IMG/VR virus record: IMGVR_UViG_3300030329_001642
Location: 1-29,453 of that record
Direction: 5' to 3' (one strand)
Length of the DNA: 29,453 nt
Origin: a virus
This document shows positions 16,801 through 24,294 of this stretch, piece after piece; position 1 is the stretch's first letter, and each line of letters opens with the position of its first letter. The notes beneath the pieces were generated by a model. That model did not search any database. It saw only the letters and a program-made list of their open reading frames with translations, and was not told the DNA's origin. A program made the translations under genes and the position numbers.

Positions 16801-19800
16801 GAGAAGAAACTTTACACGGCCTCTTTGGACTCTAAAGATAAGCCACACCTCTACTACAAAGCAGACACGCTTGAGACCCGCCCCGATGTTCTTGAAGGCC
16901 TCGAGGATCAGTCTAAAACTATGGGCTATAAGGAGGGCATATCTGCCCCTCCTAGTGGCGTGCCTATCGGGCGTAGGGGTGTAACTAAGTTCCTGTTCCA
17001 GAACGCTGAAGAGGGCGTCGAGCGGGCGAAGGGCGCCACTGTAGTCACTGAAGCCGGCCGTCTATACATGATGGGCTTTGAGAATGCAGACGCCTCGACG
17101 GGCCTGCACGAGCTCATTCACGCTTGGAGGCTGATCGGTGTCAACCGCGCACTCCCTGAAGCAGACCGTGTAGCTATGGGAGGCTTGCGCGACTTTGAAG
17201 TTGACGCGCTAGAAAAAGCTATGGGCATGAAGCCCGGTGATGAGTGGACAGACGAGCTTGATGAACGACTCGCTGCCTACTGGGAAAAATACGTGTGGGA
17301 GGGGCAGCTTCCTAAACACGAGGGGGTTTCTGATCGAGACTTCGACGTTATCAACGTGGCATTTACCAAGCTGTCGAAGAAGCAGCGAGAAGTCTACGAA
17401 GGCTATGAAGGATCGCTTACGCAAGACGCGATTCCTGAAGAGATCCGCAACCTGTTTGATGGGGCGGTAAACCGATCAAACGTGCAAGAGACTATGGACT
17501 CTCTAGGGGATGAAGCCCTGGCACTGTACGGCCAAGCCCTATCAGCTACCGGCCGCGTAGTCACTCGCACTAAAGTTGAAGAAGCGGTCGATAAGTTTGA
17601 AGCAGAGCTTTCTGCCAAGTATCCCGACTACAAAGAGGGTCTTGCATTCAAGACGGACGCAGAGCTCCGCGCTGTCCCTGCATACCAAGCCCTAACCCAG
17701 GGAGAAAAGATCAAGCTGGGCCGGCGTAGAGCGGAGTGGAAACGCCAACAGGATGCTATCAACACCGCTGCGGAGGGCGTACACACTCGAGCGCAGCAGC
17801 TTCACGACGCAAAGGGTCAGCTAAATGCTGTCTATGATGATCTGAATGCCAAGTATGACGAGGGCTGGAGCGACCTTGATCTAGAAGAAGCAGACTTGCT
17901 TCGCGTCCATCGGGCACGCGCTGCACTTGCAAAGATCGAAAGTGGTAAGGTGCCGTTCGCTAGTAGGGCGGCAGAGCCCACAAGGCAAGGTGGTAAAGAC
18001 GCCCCCGAGACCGGGTTCCCTGGAGCTCGTCGTGAGCCTGGAATGCCCGTCAATGTTGGTCGCGCCGTACGTATGGAAGGTGAGGGCGGTATTGATGACA
18101 TTGCATCAGCCGATGACGCTAAAGACTTGTTTGAGCAATACGTGAGGGCAGAGCGGGATCTTCTAGACCCTACGAAACCGCACGCTATCAAAGAGGCTGA
18201 CGCGGAGTGGGTCGCAGAAAACGAGCGTAGGTACTACCTCGATGTTGTCGCCGCTACCCGAAAGGGTGGTAAGGCTGACCTTGAGAAGTTCTTTGACAAG
18301 AACACCGATGTAGGCCGTGAGTTTATGGCACGAAGCCGTGCTATCCGCGCTTTCTCTGCTGATGTGTTTGCTTCGGCCACTGAGGCTGAAGCTCGTCTAG
18401 CCGCAGCAGAAGCTGCCGGCGTTATTGCTGACATTGACAAGGCAAAAGCAGACCTACTGTATTGGACGGGCCTATTCGAGCCGGTCACTGATCAGCTTAT
18501 GTCTATGTCTCAGCTAAAAGGTTCGGGCCTAAAGGATATGGCGACAGAGCCTTGGGCCGTCATTCATGGCCGGCCTACCAGCCCGGAAACTGTGAAGGCT
18601 ACGCTGGAGGCTACGACCGCCGCGCTTCAAGGAGCTCGAGGGGTAGGTGAAGACGTGGACGCTTACATTGAGAGGCTGCGCGTTGCCATGCGCGAAGGGC
18701 AGCTATCTACGATGTCCGTAGCGACCAAGACCAACGGAGATAGGCTCGATACTGTTCTTGAGGTGTTCTACAACAGCCTCCTTTCAGGGCCGAGAACCCA
18801 CGCCGTCAACACGCTATCTAACAGCCTTTATGGGCTGATGATGCACGGCTCTAGAGCTCTAGGACGTAAAGGTCTAACGGCGGCGGGGCTGACTGATGAG
18901 TTTGCCTGGAAGGGCGGAAGGGCCTCTAAACGTGAAGTTCTCAAAATGACGAGCACCGTTGTGGGACTGCGTCAGATCCTCAAGGATTCTTTTGCCCTAG
19001 CGCGTGTAGCCTTGAAAGAGGGCGCCGCTCAGTACGACCAAACTGGTGGTCGAGCAGCGTTCGATTCCTCGCGTGGCGTGTTTACGGGTAAAACGAGTAG
19101 AGACTTTGAAGGCCGGCTAAAGCCTCTCGGTGAAGACCGTGAGCTCGTGCAGCCGCTGAAGTCTCTATTCAACGGCCTCTTCCGTACCATCTCGCTAGAT
19201 GGGTGGCCGACTAGACTTCTGGGAGGCATGGACGAGGCATTCAAACAGATGCACTCGCGCCTCGTGGTGTCTGAAGCGCTTATCCGCCAGGGGGCTGAGA
19301 AGTTCCCTAATGACGCTCGAGCTATCGCTGAGTACGTTCAAGATGAGTTCGCTACCATCATTGGAGACGGCAACCACTACACCTTGAAGCGTGTCAAGCG
19401 TGACGGCTTGCGAGAGGCGGCGGAGAAGGGCCTCGATAAGAGTGCCGCTCGCCGCTATATGCAGGAGTACGTAAAGAACAACTGGAGCGAAGAGCGCTCT
19501 GCTCTTGCCGAGAAAGCACTCGAGTTCTCTCGGCGCTCTACGTTTACAACTCCTGCAAACAAGGAAGCGGGTAGAAACCTCATTTCAAGAGAGATCCACC
19601 ACCTTGGAAAGGCGATGCAAGACTTTACAGGTCAGGTGCGTTGGCTTCGTTTCCTGGTGCCTTTCATCAACACACCTACCAACCTAATGGCAGAGGCGGC
19701 GGATATGCTCGCTTCTCCTCTTACTGACGGCGTTCTCCCCGGATGGAAGAAAATGCGCTCTCGGTTGAGTGGTGACGTGGAGTCTATCCGGGCCATTGAA

Positions 19801-20856
19801 AACCCCGAAGAAGCGGCTGATGCACTTGGGCGCCTTGCCATGTCTAGTAGCATCATCAGCCTAGTGTGGATGAAAGCCAACTCTGGGGAGATTACTGGGG
19901 GAGGGCCGAAAGACCCGGATGCCCAGCGCCTTCTTAGAGAAGCCGGCTGGCAGCCTTACAGTATCCGCTTTGGAGATACCTATTATGGATACGGCCGGCT
20001 CGATCCTATTGCTTCGGTAATGGGCATCGTGGCTGATATCGCAGAGGGCTTCAACGGGAACCCGTATACGGATAACCCAGAAGAAGAAGGCATCAAGGCT
20101 CTAATGATGGGAGCCACTATGGCCGTCTTTAGAAACCTTGGCGAGAAGTCATACCTTTCTGGAATGATCAACTTCGCCTCTGCGATTGACAACCCCGAGT
20201 ATTACGGGAAGCAGGTCACGCTAAACATGGGCGGATCAATGGTTCCTACCCTGTCTGCACAGGTAGCGGGTCAGATGGATCCCACACTTAGAGAAGTGCG
20301 CGGCATTGTAGATAAGTGGAAGGTACGTATCCCCGGCCTAGGGGACGATCTTCTGCCTAAGCGTAACTTCATGGGCGAGCCTGTGGGGAAAATGCAGCAC
20401 ATGGGCGGGCCGCTTCTTGGACTGTTTAGTCCTATCCCAGTTTCACAGGTGTCTAGTGATATTGTCGCTACAGAAGCTGCGAAGTTTGGGGAGGTGATGG
20501 GGCCGCCCGATCCTGTCAAGTTTGGAACGCTAGACTTGCGGGAGTACGGGGCCTACGACCGATACCAAGAGCTACAGGGCGAGGTGCTTATCAACGGCGC
20601 CAATATGCGCCAGGGCCTCGAGGAGCTTATTGAAAGCGCTGAGTACGGTAGCCTGCCTGACTTTGCTGGGGACGGCGCGAGTAGCCCCAAAATGGACCTA
20701 CTTCGTAAGGCCGTTACTAAGTATAGAGGTCAGGCGTGGAAAGAGCTCCTCAAAGAGTTCCCTATGCTGAAAGAAAACTTCGACATTACAATGTACAATC
20801 GAGGCGCACGTAAAGGCGGGCGACCCGAGCGTGATCTTCTAGACCTGCTCCGATAA
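13843..20856 (+). CDS. giant internal virion protein (gp16-position ejection protein) with zinc metallopeptidase motif
   Basis: This 2337-residue protein sits where T7 has gp16 (1318 residues), the largest ejection protein. The N-terminus has Gly-rich amphipathic or membrane-prone stretches (about residues 50-130), fitting insertion in the host membrane. HELIH at residues 1089-1093 is the HExxH signature of zinc metallopeptidases. A downstream DELDERLAAYW with Glu1141 (or Glu1138) could give the third zinc ligand, as in zincins built into large polyvalent proteins of phages and plasmids. Later segments SLLSGPRTHAVNTLSNSLYG (about 1642-1661) and RFLVPFINTPTNL (about 1935-1947) are typical of such giant phage proteins. 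I see no clear lytic transglycosylase site like that of T7 gp16. The ATG follows the gp15-like gene after nine bases. Confidence 0.85.
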   Translation: MATNPKSYEEMFGYANDSNPDVFAQEFGGYGDSSPFSVTQNDVEPDDFWLTDGIEGIGLGVLGAVEGILELGTIIPGIDYDIPDNFGLGHAETGFGKFMEGTTAFFAPFLVPGAGWVAKGAHLGKLGKGAQATRLLREGSKISKAAGAIQGGTFKLGKHIAGEKLQLTKFTNQYLGRDWLMARKALHEGATGLGKMKGMGYAAAGKMVGQFPEMMGAGIGGAIVDFSVWDPHEDRLSNFIQEIPGLANPVNEFLAADEEDSELLGRIKQTLEGFGMGFAIDGFIGGIKALFAAKRVYQSTGDSAKAARAFRKEKIENDVSRWAQQFNGDRETAIHGRMFNLGLDPERINFETVVDDVERQLFQLDPHEVPENLRGLLSPDDLSQLTLGAVRDVSDLVETSLNGGLDPVVLRELALAGQAVRGEYERMGSEILPALFPAQAGRTKDDGVLWTALNAILSPNQQVDTHTGASMMVLSAWRAAGRPTRRAEIKAIITDALGATGADSTSLEGMLEHQKRITKLLENADALETDSQILDYVNTKLIKTREFAGGYLPGRFSGIALDVHMGHILDSRVWKEGTTLYNKTFDKYQGTGATAYRAIIRKTADELGWKSGTEVQETVWSSIAAIKGLLQHFRGNVDDVLDNMHGELITQLWDHNVVLKELMENERFASIMKAGGASDDIISNMKNGEGVFAPREVTPGVADFDREAVRKAVNHIQQFTSAGSASGAPGRMLNLIRAFGQEAAERLGLSAPGMSYQMLRGTGLRRTGDQIIDGKKVKLPGTQKGKGILTVDYRDAEHGLPDTYKFRELIRPEGEQVAGAATGAASKVVGAAVDEGKAVSVVYDTSAAKVVRTPGGGKPLSTRDAVTLTDVSFEVGGKKPALKGAYKEGEQLAEGVAVKYDGTFFVTENGYAVRNADEVTMAGDKMYARGKVTYWDQEAAFGVQKSRYRKIRLPELGEDGKPQFALADKNKLDSITPKAYAKLPPEEKKLYTASLDSKDKPHLYYKADTLETRPDVLEGLEDQSKTMGYKEGISAPPSGVPIGRRGVTKFLFQNAEEGVERAKGATVVTEAGRLYMMGFENADASTGLHELIHAWRLIGVNRALPEADRVAMGGLRDFEVDALEKAMGMKPGDEWTDELDERLAAYWEKYVWEGQLPKHEGVSDRDFDVINVAFTKLSKKQREVYEGYEGSLTQDAIPEEIRNLFDGAVNRSNVQETMDSLGDEALALYGQALSATGRVVTRTKVEEAVDKFEAELSAKYPDYKEGLAFKTDAELRAVPAYQALTQGEKIKLGRRRAEWKRQQDAINTAAEGVHTRAQQLHDAKGQLNAVYDDLNAKYDEGWSDLDLEEADLLRVHRARAALAKIESGKVPFASRAAEPTRQGGKDAPETGFPGARREPGMPVNVGRAVRMEGEGGIDDIASADDAKDLFEQYVRAERDLLDPTKPHAIKEADAEWVAENERRYYLDVVAATRKGGKADLEKFFDKNTDVGREFMARSRAIRAFSADVFASATEAEARLAAAEAAGVIADIDKAKADLLYWTGLFEPVTDQLMSMSQLKGSGLKDMATEPWAVIHGRPTSPETVKATLEATTAALQGARGVGEDVDAYIERLRVAMREGQLSTMSVATKTNGDRLDTVLEVFYNSLLSGPRTHAVNTLSNSLYGLMMHGSRALGRKGLTAAGLTDEFAWKGGRASKREVLKMTSTVVGLRQILKDSFALARVALKEGAAQYDQTGGRAAFDSSRGVFTGKTSRDFEGRLKPLGEDRELVQPLKSLFNGLFRTISLDGWPTRLLGGMDEAFKQMHSRLVVSEALIRQGAEKFPNDARAIAEYVQDEFATIIGDGNHYTLKRVKRDGLREAAEKGLDKSAARRYMQEYVKNNWSEERSALAEKALEFSRRSTFTTPANKEAGRNLISREIHHLGKAMQDFTGQVRWLRFLVPFINTPTNLMAEAADMLASPLTDGVLPGWKKMRSRLSGDVESIRAIENPEEAADALGRLAMSSSIISLVWMKANSGEITGGGPKDPDAQRLLREAGWQPYSIRFGDTYYGYGRLDPIASVMGIVADIAEGFNGNPYTDNPEEEGIKALMMGATMAVFRNLGEKSYLSGMINFASAIDNPEYYGKQVTLNMGGSMVPTLSAQVAGQMDPTLREVRGIVDKWKVRIPGLGDDLLPKRNFMGEPVGKMQHMGGPLLGLFSPIPVSQVSSDIVATEAAKFGEVMGPPDPVKFGTLDLREYGAYDRYQELQGEVLINGANMRQGLEELIESAEYGSLPDFAGDGASSPKMDLLRKAVTKYRGQAWKELLKEFPMLKENFDITMYNRGARKGGRPERDLLDLLR

Positions 20857-20858
20857 CA

Positions 20859-22763
20859 ATGACTTATTTCTCCAAGAAAACCTACACGACTTCTTCGGGT
20901 CAGGCTTCGTCTAAGCAGTTTGATATTGCTTTCGATCTAGAGGCTGGCTCAACCGCTACCAGTTCTAAGCCTTATATCGCTACGGCGCATATCAAGGCCA
21001 AGGTACGGGGCTCTGCGTCTACAGACTTCACCATCAATGAAGGCTCTACCCCATCTACGCTTACGTTTGGGGGGTCTACAACGCTTACAGCCGGCGATGT
21101 CGTTGAAATCTATAGAGAAACCCCCCGAGCTCTGTCAGGCCGCAGCGTTGACTTTACAAACGCCAGCCTACTGACCGAGAAGAACCTCGACCACAGCGCT
21201 ATCCACAACCAGTTTCTAGCCCAAGAGGCTCTAGACTTGCTTTTGGACACGCTAAAAGAGAACGCTTCCGGGGCTCTAGACGCAGCGGAGCGTAAGATCA
21301 CGAACTTGGCGACCCCTACGGCAGATTCTGACGCCGTTACAAAGGACTATGTGGACACACAGGCTGTGTTCCAAGGGGCTGCCAGCGCCCAAGCTTGGGA
21401 GCTCACAGGCACGGGAAGCGCTTTCAAGTTCCAACTGGTGAGCCCCACGCCCTCTGCTACCGTAAACGAGCTTTTCGTCGTTGAAGTAGATGGGCTGATG
21501 CAGACGCCTTCCAATAACGCCGGCGGCGCAGTACGCGACTTCCGGGTATATGAAGACACTACGGACGGTCTGTATTACCTTGAGTTTGAGGCTGACTCGT
21601 TTCCGTCTAGTGGTGATGATAAGAGCCCCCCGAACGGAGCTAAGATTTCTGTACAAAATATGGGGATCTCTAAGTCAGCCCTGACGGGTAACGTCATCTT
21701 TGAAAGCGGTGACGCTGCTGCTTCTATCATTACTCTGAAGGGGCATTCCTCTCAATCTGCGAAGCCTCTCATTGTTCAGAACAGTGGAGGAGGCGAGCTT
21801 TTTAGTGTGGGATCTACTGGCGCGATTGCCGCAGCCTCTACGGCTTCAGCTACTGGCCTTACGATTGACCCCGCAGACGATGGCAATAAGGGCCTGATCG
21901 TAAAGCAAAACTCTGCAAGTCAATCCGCTAACCTCCTAGAGCTTCAGAAAACTGACGGCTCCGCTCTGGGCACGGCCTTTTCTAATGTAGGTAACCTTAC
22001 GATTGGAACAGGATCGGCAGACGCTACCAACCGGGCCGCCATTGTCACAGCAAGTGGAGTAGGCGGCCTCAAGATTACAAAGGGAGGAACGTCTACAAAC
22101 GACCTCGTGTCGGTTGTTGCTGACTCTAGTGAAGTGCTTGCAGTAGAGCGGGACGGGACGCCTTCGGAGCAGTGGAAACTAAGCGCAGGCGCTCGAGCTC
22201 TTATGGTGTTCAGAGAGAACACCACGAGTGACTCTAAAGTTATCTGTACAGGTAACTCTTCACAAACGGATGAAATCTTTACGGTGCAGGAAGTAGGAGG
22301 TACAGACCTCTTTTCTGTAGACGGTACAGGTAAGTCTAAAGCAGTTACGACAGGTTCTGGTAATGACAAGGCCATTGAAGTTAGGACTTCAGGTGGGGCA
22401 TCCCTACTTGAGGTAAGAGCAAACGGACAGCTATGGCGCCGTGGGTTTAGAGCCTACAACGTGGTACAGGCCGGCGGGTTTGCTGTAAATGATAGCGACC
22501 GTACTTCTATTACACACGGCGAGCTCATTGCGACCGCTACCTATGAACGGGTGTCGAACAACGAGACCCGCGTAGTTCTTGGCTCGCCGCTCCCTGACGC
22601 CGATTACGTAGTTAGAGCTTTTGAAGAACACGGTAGCGTACATCGCAATACAGGTGTTGCGGTTAGCTCTAAACTAGCCGGGTCGTTTATTATTACACAC
22701 ACCGCTCAAACCCAGGTGTCTACCCATAATGACTGTGAAATCAAGTGGGAGGTACTCATCTAA
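20859..22763 (+). CDS. tail fibre protein (T7 gp17-like N-terminus)
   Basis: This 634-residue protein would bind the host receptor. The first 150 residues have the phage T7 tail fibre N-terminal pattern that docks on the tail: a FDIAFD strand, a G-x-V-E-I-Y-R-E-T segment, VDFTNASLLTEKNLDHSAIHNQF and a QEALDLLLDTLKENA helix. The central and C-terminal parts hold irregular beta-rich repeats around ASQSANLLELQKTDGSALG and similar SSQ.../LFSVDGTGK units, as expected for a trimeric fibre shaft. The C-terminal 90 residues would be the tip. It is longer than T7 gp17 (553). The start lies two bases after the previous stop; the stop overlaps the next start as TAATG. Confidence 0.9.
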   Translation: MTYFSKKTYTTSSGQASSKQFDIAFDLEAGSTATSSKPYIATAHIKAKVRGSASTDFTINEGSTPSTLTFGGSTTLTAGDVVEIYRETPRALSGRSVDFTNASLLTEKNLDHSAIHNQFLAQEALDLLLDTLKENASGALDAAERKITNLATPTADSDAVTKDYVDTQAVFQGAASAQAWELTGTGSAFKFQLVSPTPSATVNELFVVEVDGLMQTPSNNAGGAVRDFRVYEDTTDGLYYLEFEADSFPSSGDDKSPPNGAKISVQNMGISKSALTGNVIFESGDAAASIITLKGHSSQSAKPLIVQNSGGGELFSVGSTGAIAAASTASATGLTIDPADDGNKGLIVKQNSASQSANLLELQKTDGSALGTAFSNVGNLTIGTGSADATNRAAIVTASGVGGLKITKGGTSTNDLVSVVADSSEVLAVERDGTPSEQWKLSAGARALMVFRENTTSDSKVICTGNSSQTDEIFTVQEVGGTDLFSVDGTGKSKAVTTGSGNDKAIEVRTSGGASLLEVRANGQLWRRGFRAYNVVQAGGFAVNDSDRTSITHGELIATATYERVSNNETRVVLGSPLPDADYVVRAFEEHGSVHRNTGVAVSSKLAGSFIITHTAQTQVSTHNDCEIKWEVLI

Positions 22764-23206
22764 TGACCGAACTCAATACAACTATCTTGGCCGCTACATT
22801 CAAAGAGAATGTCCAGGCCGTTCTACCCGTTGGGGCCGTACTTCCATACGCAGGACACGCCGCCCCCGGTACTGACTTCCTACTCTGTAACGGAGCAGCG
22901 GTCAGCCGCACTACCTACGCTAAGTTGTTTACCGTGATCGGCACTCACTACGGCGCCGGTGACGGCTCTACTACCTTCAACGTGCCCGACCTTCGTGGTA
23001 GAGGTCCTATTGGGGTACGCACTATGGGCGCTTCTGATTCCAGCCGTGAATCGGGTACCTCCTCCCTAATCGACCTGGACGCTTACCATGATCCTGTGCC
23101 TAACGATCTAGGAGACAGCCAGGGGCAAGACCTGACGTTCAACTTTATTATCAAAGCAAAGCCTGAACTACCCTCTCTGGCCGCTGCATATCCTGCTGCC
23201 CCGTAA
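22763..23206 (+). CDS. phage tail collar domain protein
   Basis: This is a 147-residue protein whose residues about 20-85 match the tail collar domain: LPVGAVLPYAGHAAPGTDFL, then LCNGAAVSRTTYAKLFTVIG and the closing GDGSTTFNVPDLRGRGPIG. In other phages this domain is part of short tail fibres or baseplate-linked fibres and helps trimer formation. Here it is a separate small gene after the main fibre. It may be a fibre tip, a second receptor-binding piece or an assembly factor; the sequence does not decide. The ATG at 22763 overlaps the fibre stop and has a good GGGAGGT at 22747-22753 inside the fibre gene. An in-frame GTG at 22745 is less likely. Confidence 0.85.
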   Translation: MTELNTTILAATFKENVQAVLPVGAVLPYAGHAAPGTDFLLCNGAAVSRTTYAKLFTVIGTHYGAGDGSTTFNVPDLRGRGPIGVRTMGASDSSRESGTSSLIDLDAYHDPVPNDLGDSQGQDLTFNFIIKAKPELPSLAAAYPAAP

Positions 23207-23212
23207 TATGTC

Positions 23213-23431
23213 ATGGAAGCCGACGATCAGCGTATCCTATTGGCCCTTGGCCGCCTTGAAGGTAAGGTAGACTCTCTTATTGCCCGAGATCAAATCGTAC
23301 AAGGCGATCTTGAAAAGCTTGCTGATCGTATGCGGGTACTTGAGGCTTCAAAATCTTCTATAATGGGAGCGTGTGCAGCTATCACTGCTGTCATCTCCTT
23401 CCTAATCTCATTTATCTCCGACAAACTCTAA
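23213..23431 (+). CDS. holin-like protein with one membrane segment
   Basis: This 72-residue protein has an N-terminal amphipathic, coiled-coil-like helix (residues about 5-45, ILLALGRLEGKVDSLIARD and onward) and one hydrophobic C-terminal segment (about 49-69, IMGACAAITAVISFLISFI), ending SDKL. This resembles XhlA/class III-type holins and similar small lysis proteins. T7 places its holin (gp17.5) right after the fibre, as here. A holin forms the inner membrane lesion that triggers lysis. No endolysin is seen beside it; in T7 the lysozyme lies upstream of the polymerase, outside this window. The start at 23213 has no Shine-Dalgarno sequence. The stop overlaps the next start as TAATG. Confidence 0.72.
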   Translation: MEADDQRILLALGRLEGKVDSLIARDQIVQGDLEKLADRMRVLEASKSSIMGACAAITAVISFLISFISDKL

Positions 23432-23772
23432 TGAAGCTACTCTACCTTGCGCCCCTTATGCTCGCGCTGGTCGCCTCCTGCGCGACTCCAGGCGATCTAC
23501 GCGACCTTGCGGACTCTTTTGAAGACTTCCAATCGGGGGCTATTACTGATACCGAGCTCGAGGACGCTATCGCAGCTAAGGCTGACGAGATTGAAGAGCG
23601 AACGGTAGACCTTGTAGAGTCTATGCCCACCTCGCCGGCCGGTTGGCTGGCCCTTCTAGCCCAACTAGGCGCTACGGCGGCTATTGGCGGCTACGGAGTC
23701 AACCGATACCGCGACAAGAAGCGCGTGCTGCGAGGCGAAGCTACTGGTTCTACCCCGCCGCCCCTTATCTAA
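23431..23772 (+). CDS. lipoprotein with C-terminal membrane segment, possible unimolecular spanin
   Basis: This 113-residue protein has a lipoprotein signal peptide with lipobox VAS/Cys17. The residue after the cysteine is Ala, not Asp, so outer membrane sorting is expected. A charged helical region (residues 21-65) is followed by a hydrophobic segment (about 70-90) and then a basic tail, NRYRDKKR, that would face the cytoplasm. A lipid anchor at one end and a transmembrane segment at the other is the topology of unimolecular spanins such as phage T1 gp11, which fuse outer and inner membranes in the last step of lysis. The periplasmic part is short for this (about 50 residues). I chose the ATG at 23431, which overlaps the holin stop. 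No separate Rz/Rz1 pair is seen. Confidence 0.68.
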   Translation: MKLLYLAPLMLALVASCATPGDLRDLADSFEDFQSGAITDTELEDAIAAKADEIEERTVDLVESMPTSPAGWLALLAQLGATAAIGGYGVNRYRDKKRVLRGEATGSTPPPLI

Positions 23773-24074
23773 GGCTCCCACAGTGCCTGATAGCACCGTG
23801 AGTACGCTACGCCCCACTCCGGGCCGTGTGCGTCTACGAGTGGGTCATCAGTCCAAGCCAAGGCGTGCGCCCATTCATGGGCTAGGATCCCCAAAGCTTC
23901 GCTGTCAGCAAGCCGAGCGTGGATGCGGATTAGAAATCTATCGGGCTCCTCTAGGTACTCACACGTACCGTACTCTTCCATCTTCTTCGGTCGAGTTACG
24001 CGGACGGTATGAGGTAGGGGCACCAAGTCTTCAAGGGTCTGGATACCCTGTTTCAGTTTCTTGCTTAGTGCCAT
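23769..24074 (-). CDS. SprT-like zinc metallopeptidase on the minus strand
   Basis: This 101-residue protein is the only minus-strand gene in the window. HEWAH (residues 66-70) followed by AHGPEW with His83 gives the HExxH...H zinc site with the HGPEW pattern of the SprT family. SprT proteins are zinc-binding putative proteases; the phage role is unknown. The reading frame fills the gap between the lipoprotein and the small terminase exactly: its TAG shares bases with the lipoprotein TAA (23769-23772), and its ATG overlaps the terminase ATG in the palindrome CATG (24072-24075). I find no Shine-Dalgarno sequence or convincing promoter for it within the terminase gene, so how it is expressed is open. 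The forward frame over the same bases has no protein-like features. Confidence 0.8.
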   Translation of the reverse strand: MALSKKLKQGIQTLEDLVPLPHTVRVTRPKKMEEYGTCEYLEEPDRFLIRIHARLADSEALGILAHEWAHALAWTDDPLVDAHGPEWGVAYSRCYQALWEP

Positions 24075-24294
24075 GAGTAAATCAAAAGAAGAGCTATTAG
24101 AACAGTTGCACTGCCTTGTCGCTGAAGAGCTTATCGACAGGATTCAAACTGGAGAAGCTAGTGCAGCGGAACTAGGGGTGGCAACGAAGTTCCTAAAAGA
24201 TAACGGGATGGACGTGAGTAGCGAAGCCGATACCCCTATCCATGACCTGTCTAAGATTGTACCGTTCTCACAGGCTCGAGCGCAGGGTGAATGA
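24073..24294 (+). CDS. terS: terminase small subunit (T7 gp18-like)
   Basis: This 73-residue protein is short but matches small terminases of T7-like phages (T7 gp18 has 89): a helical SKEELLEQLHCLVAEELIDR, then TGEASAAELGVATKFLKDNG, which is the recognition part. It binds the concatemer and recruits the large subunit. I use the ATG at 24073; an in-frame TTG at 24061 would extend it into the minus-strand neighbour. There is no Shine-Dalgarno sequence, and because the gene upstream is on the other strand it cannot be translated by coupling. Its stop overlaps the large subunit start as ATGA, which supports joint expression. Confidence 0.88.
   Translation: MSKSKEELLEQLHCLVAEELIDRIQTGEASAAELGVATKFLKDNGMDVSSEADTPIHDLSKIVPFSQARAQGE

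Noticed and set aside
23684-24076. Plus-strand reading frame of 130 codons between lipoprotein and terminase
   Set aside because: It is the shadow of the minus-strand SprT-like gene; its protein is rich in Arg, Ser and Pro and has no motif, while the minus strand has HExxH and HGPEW.
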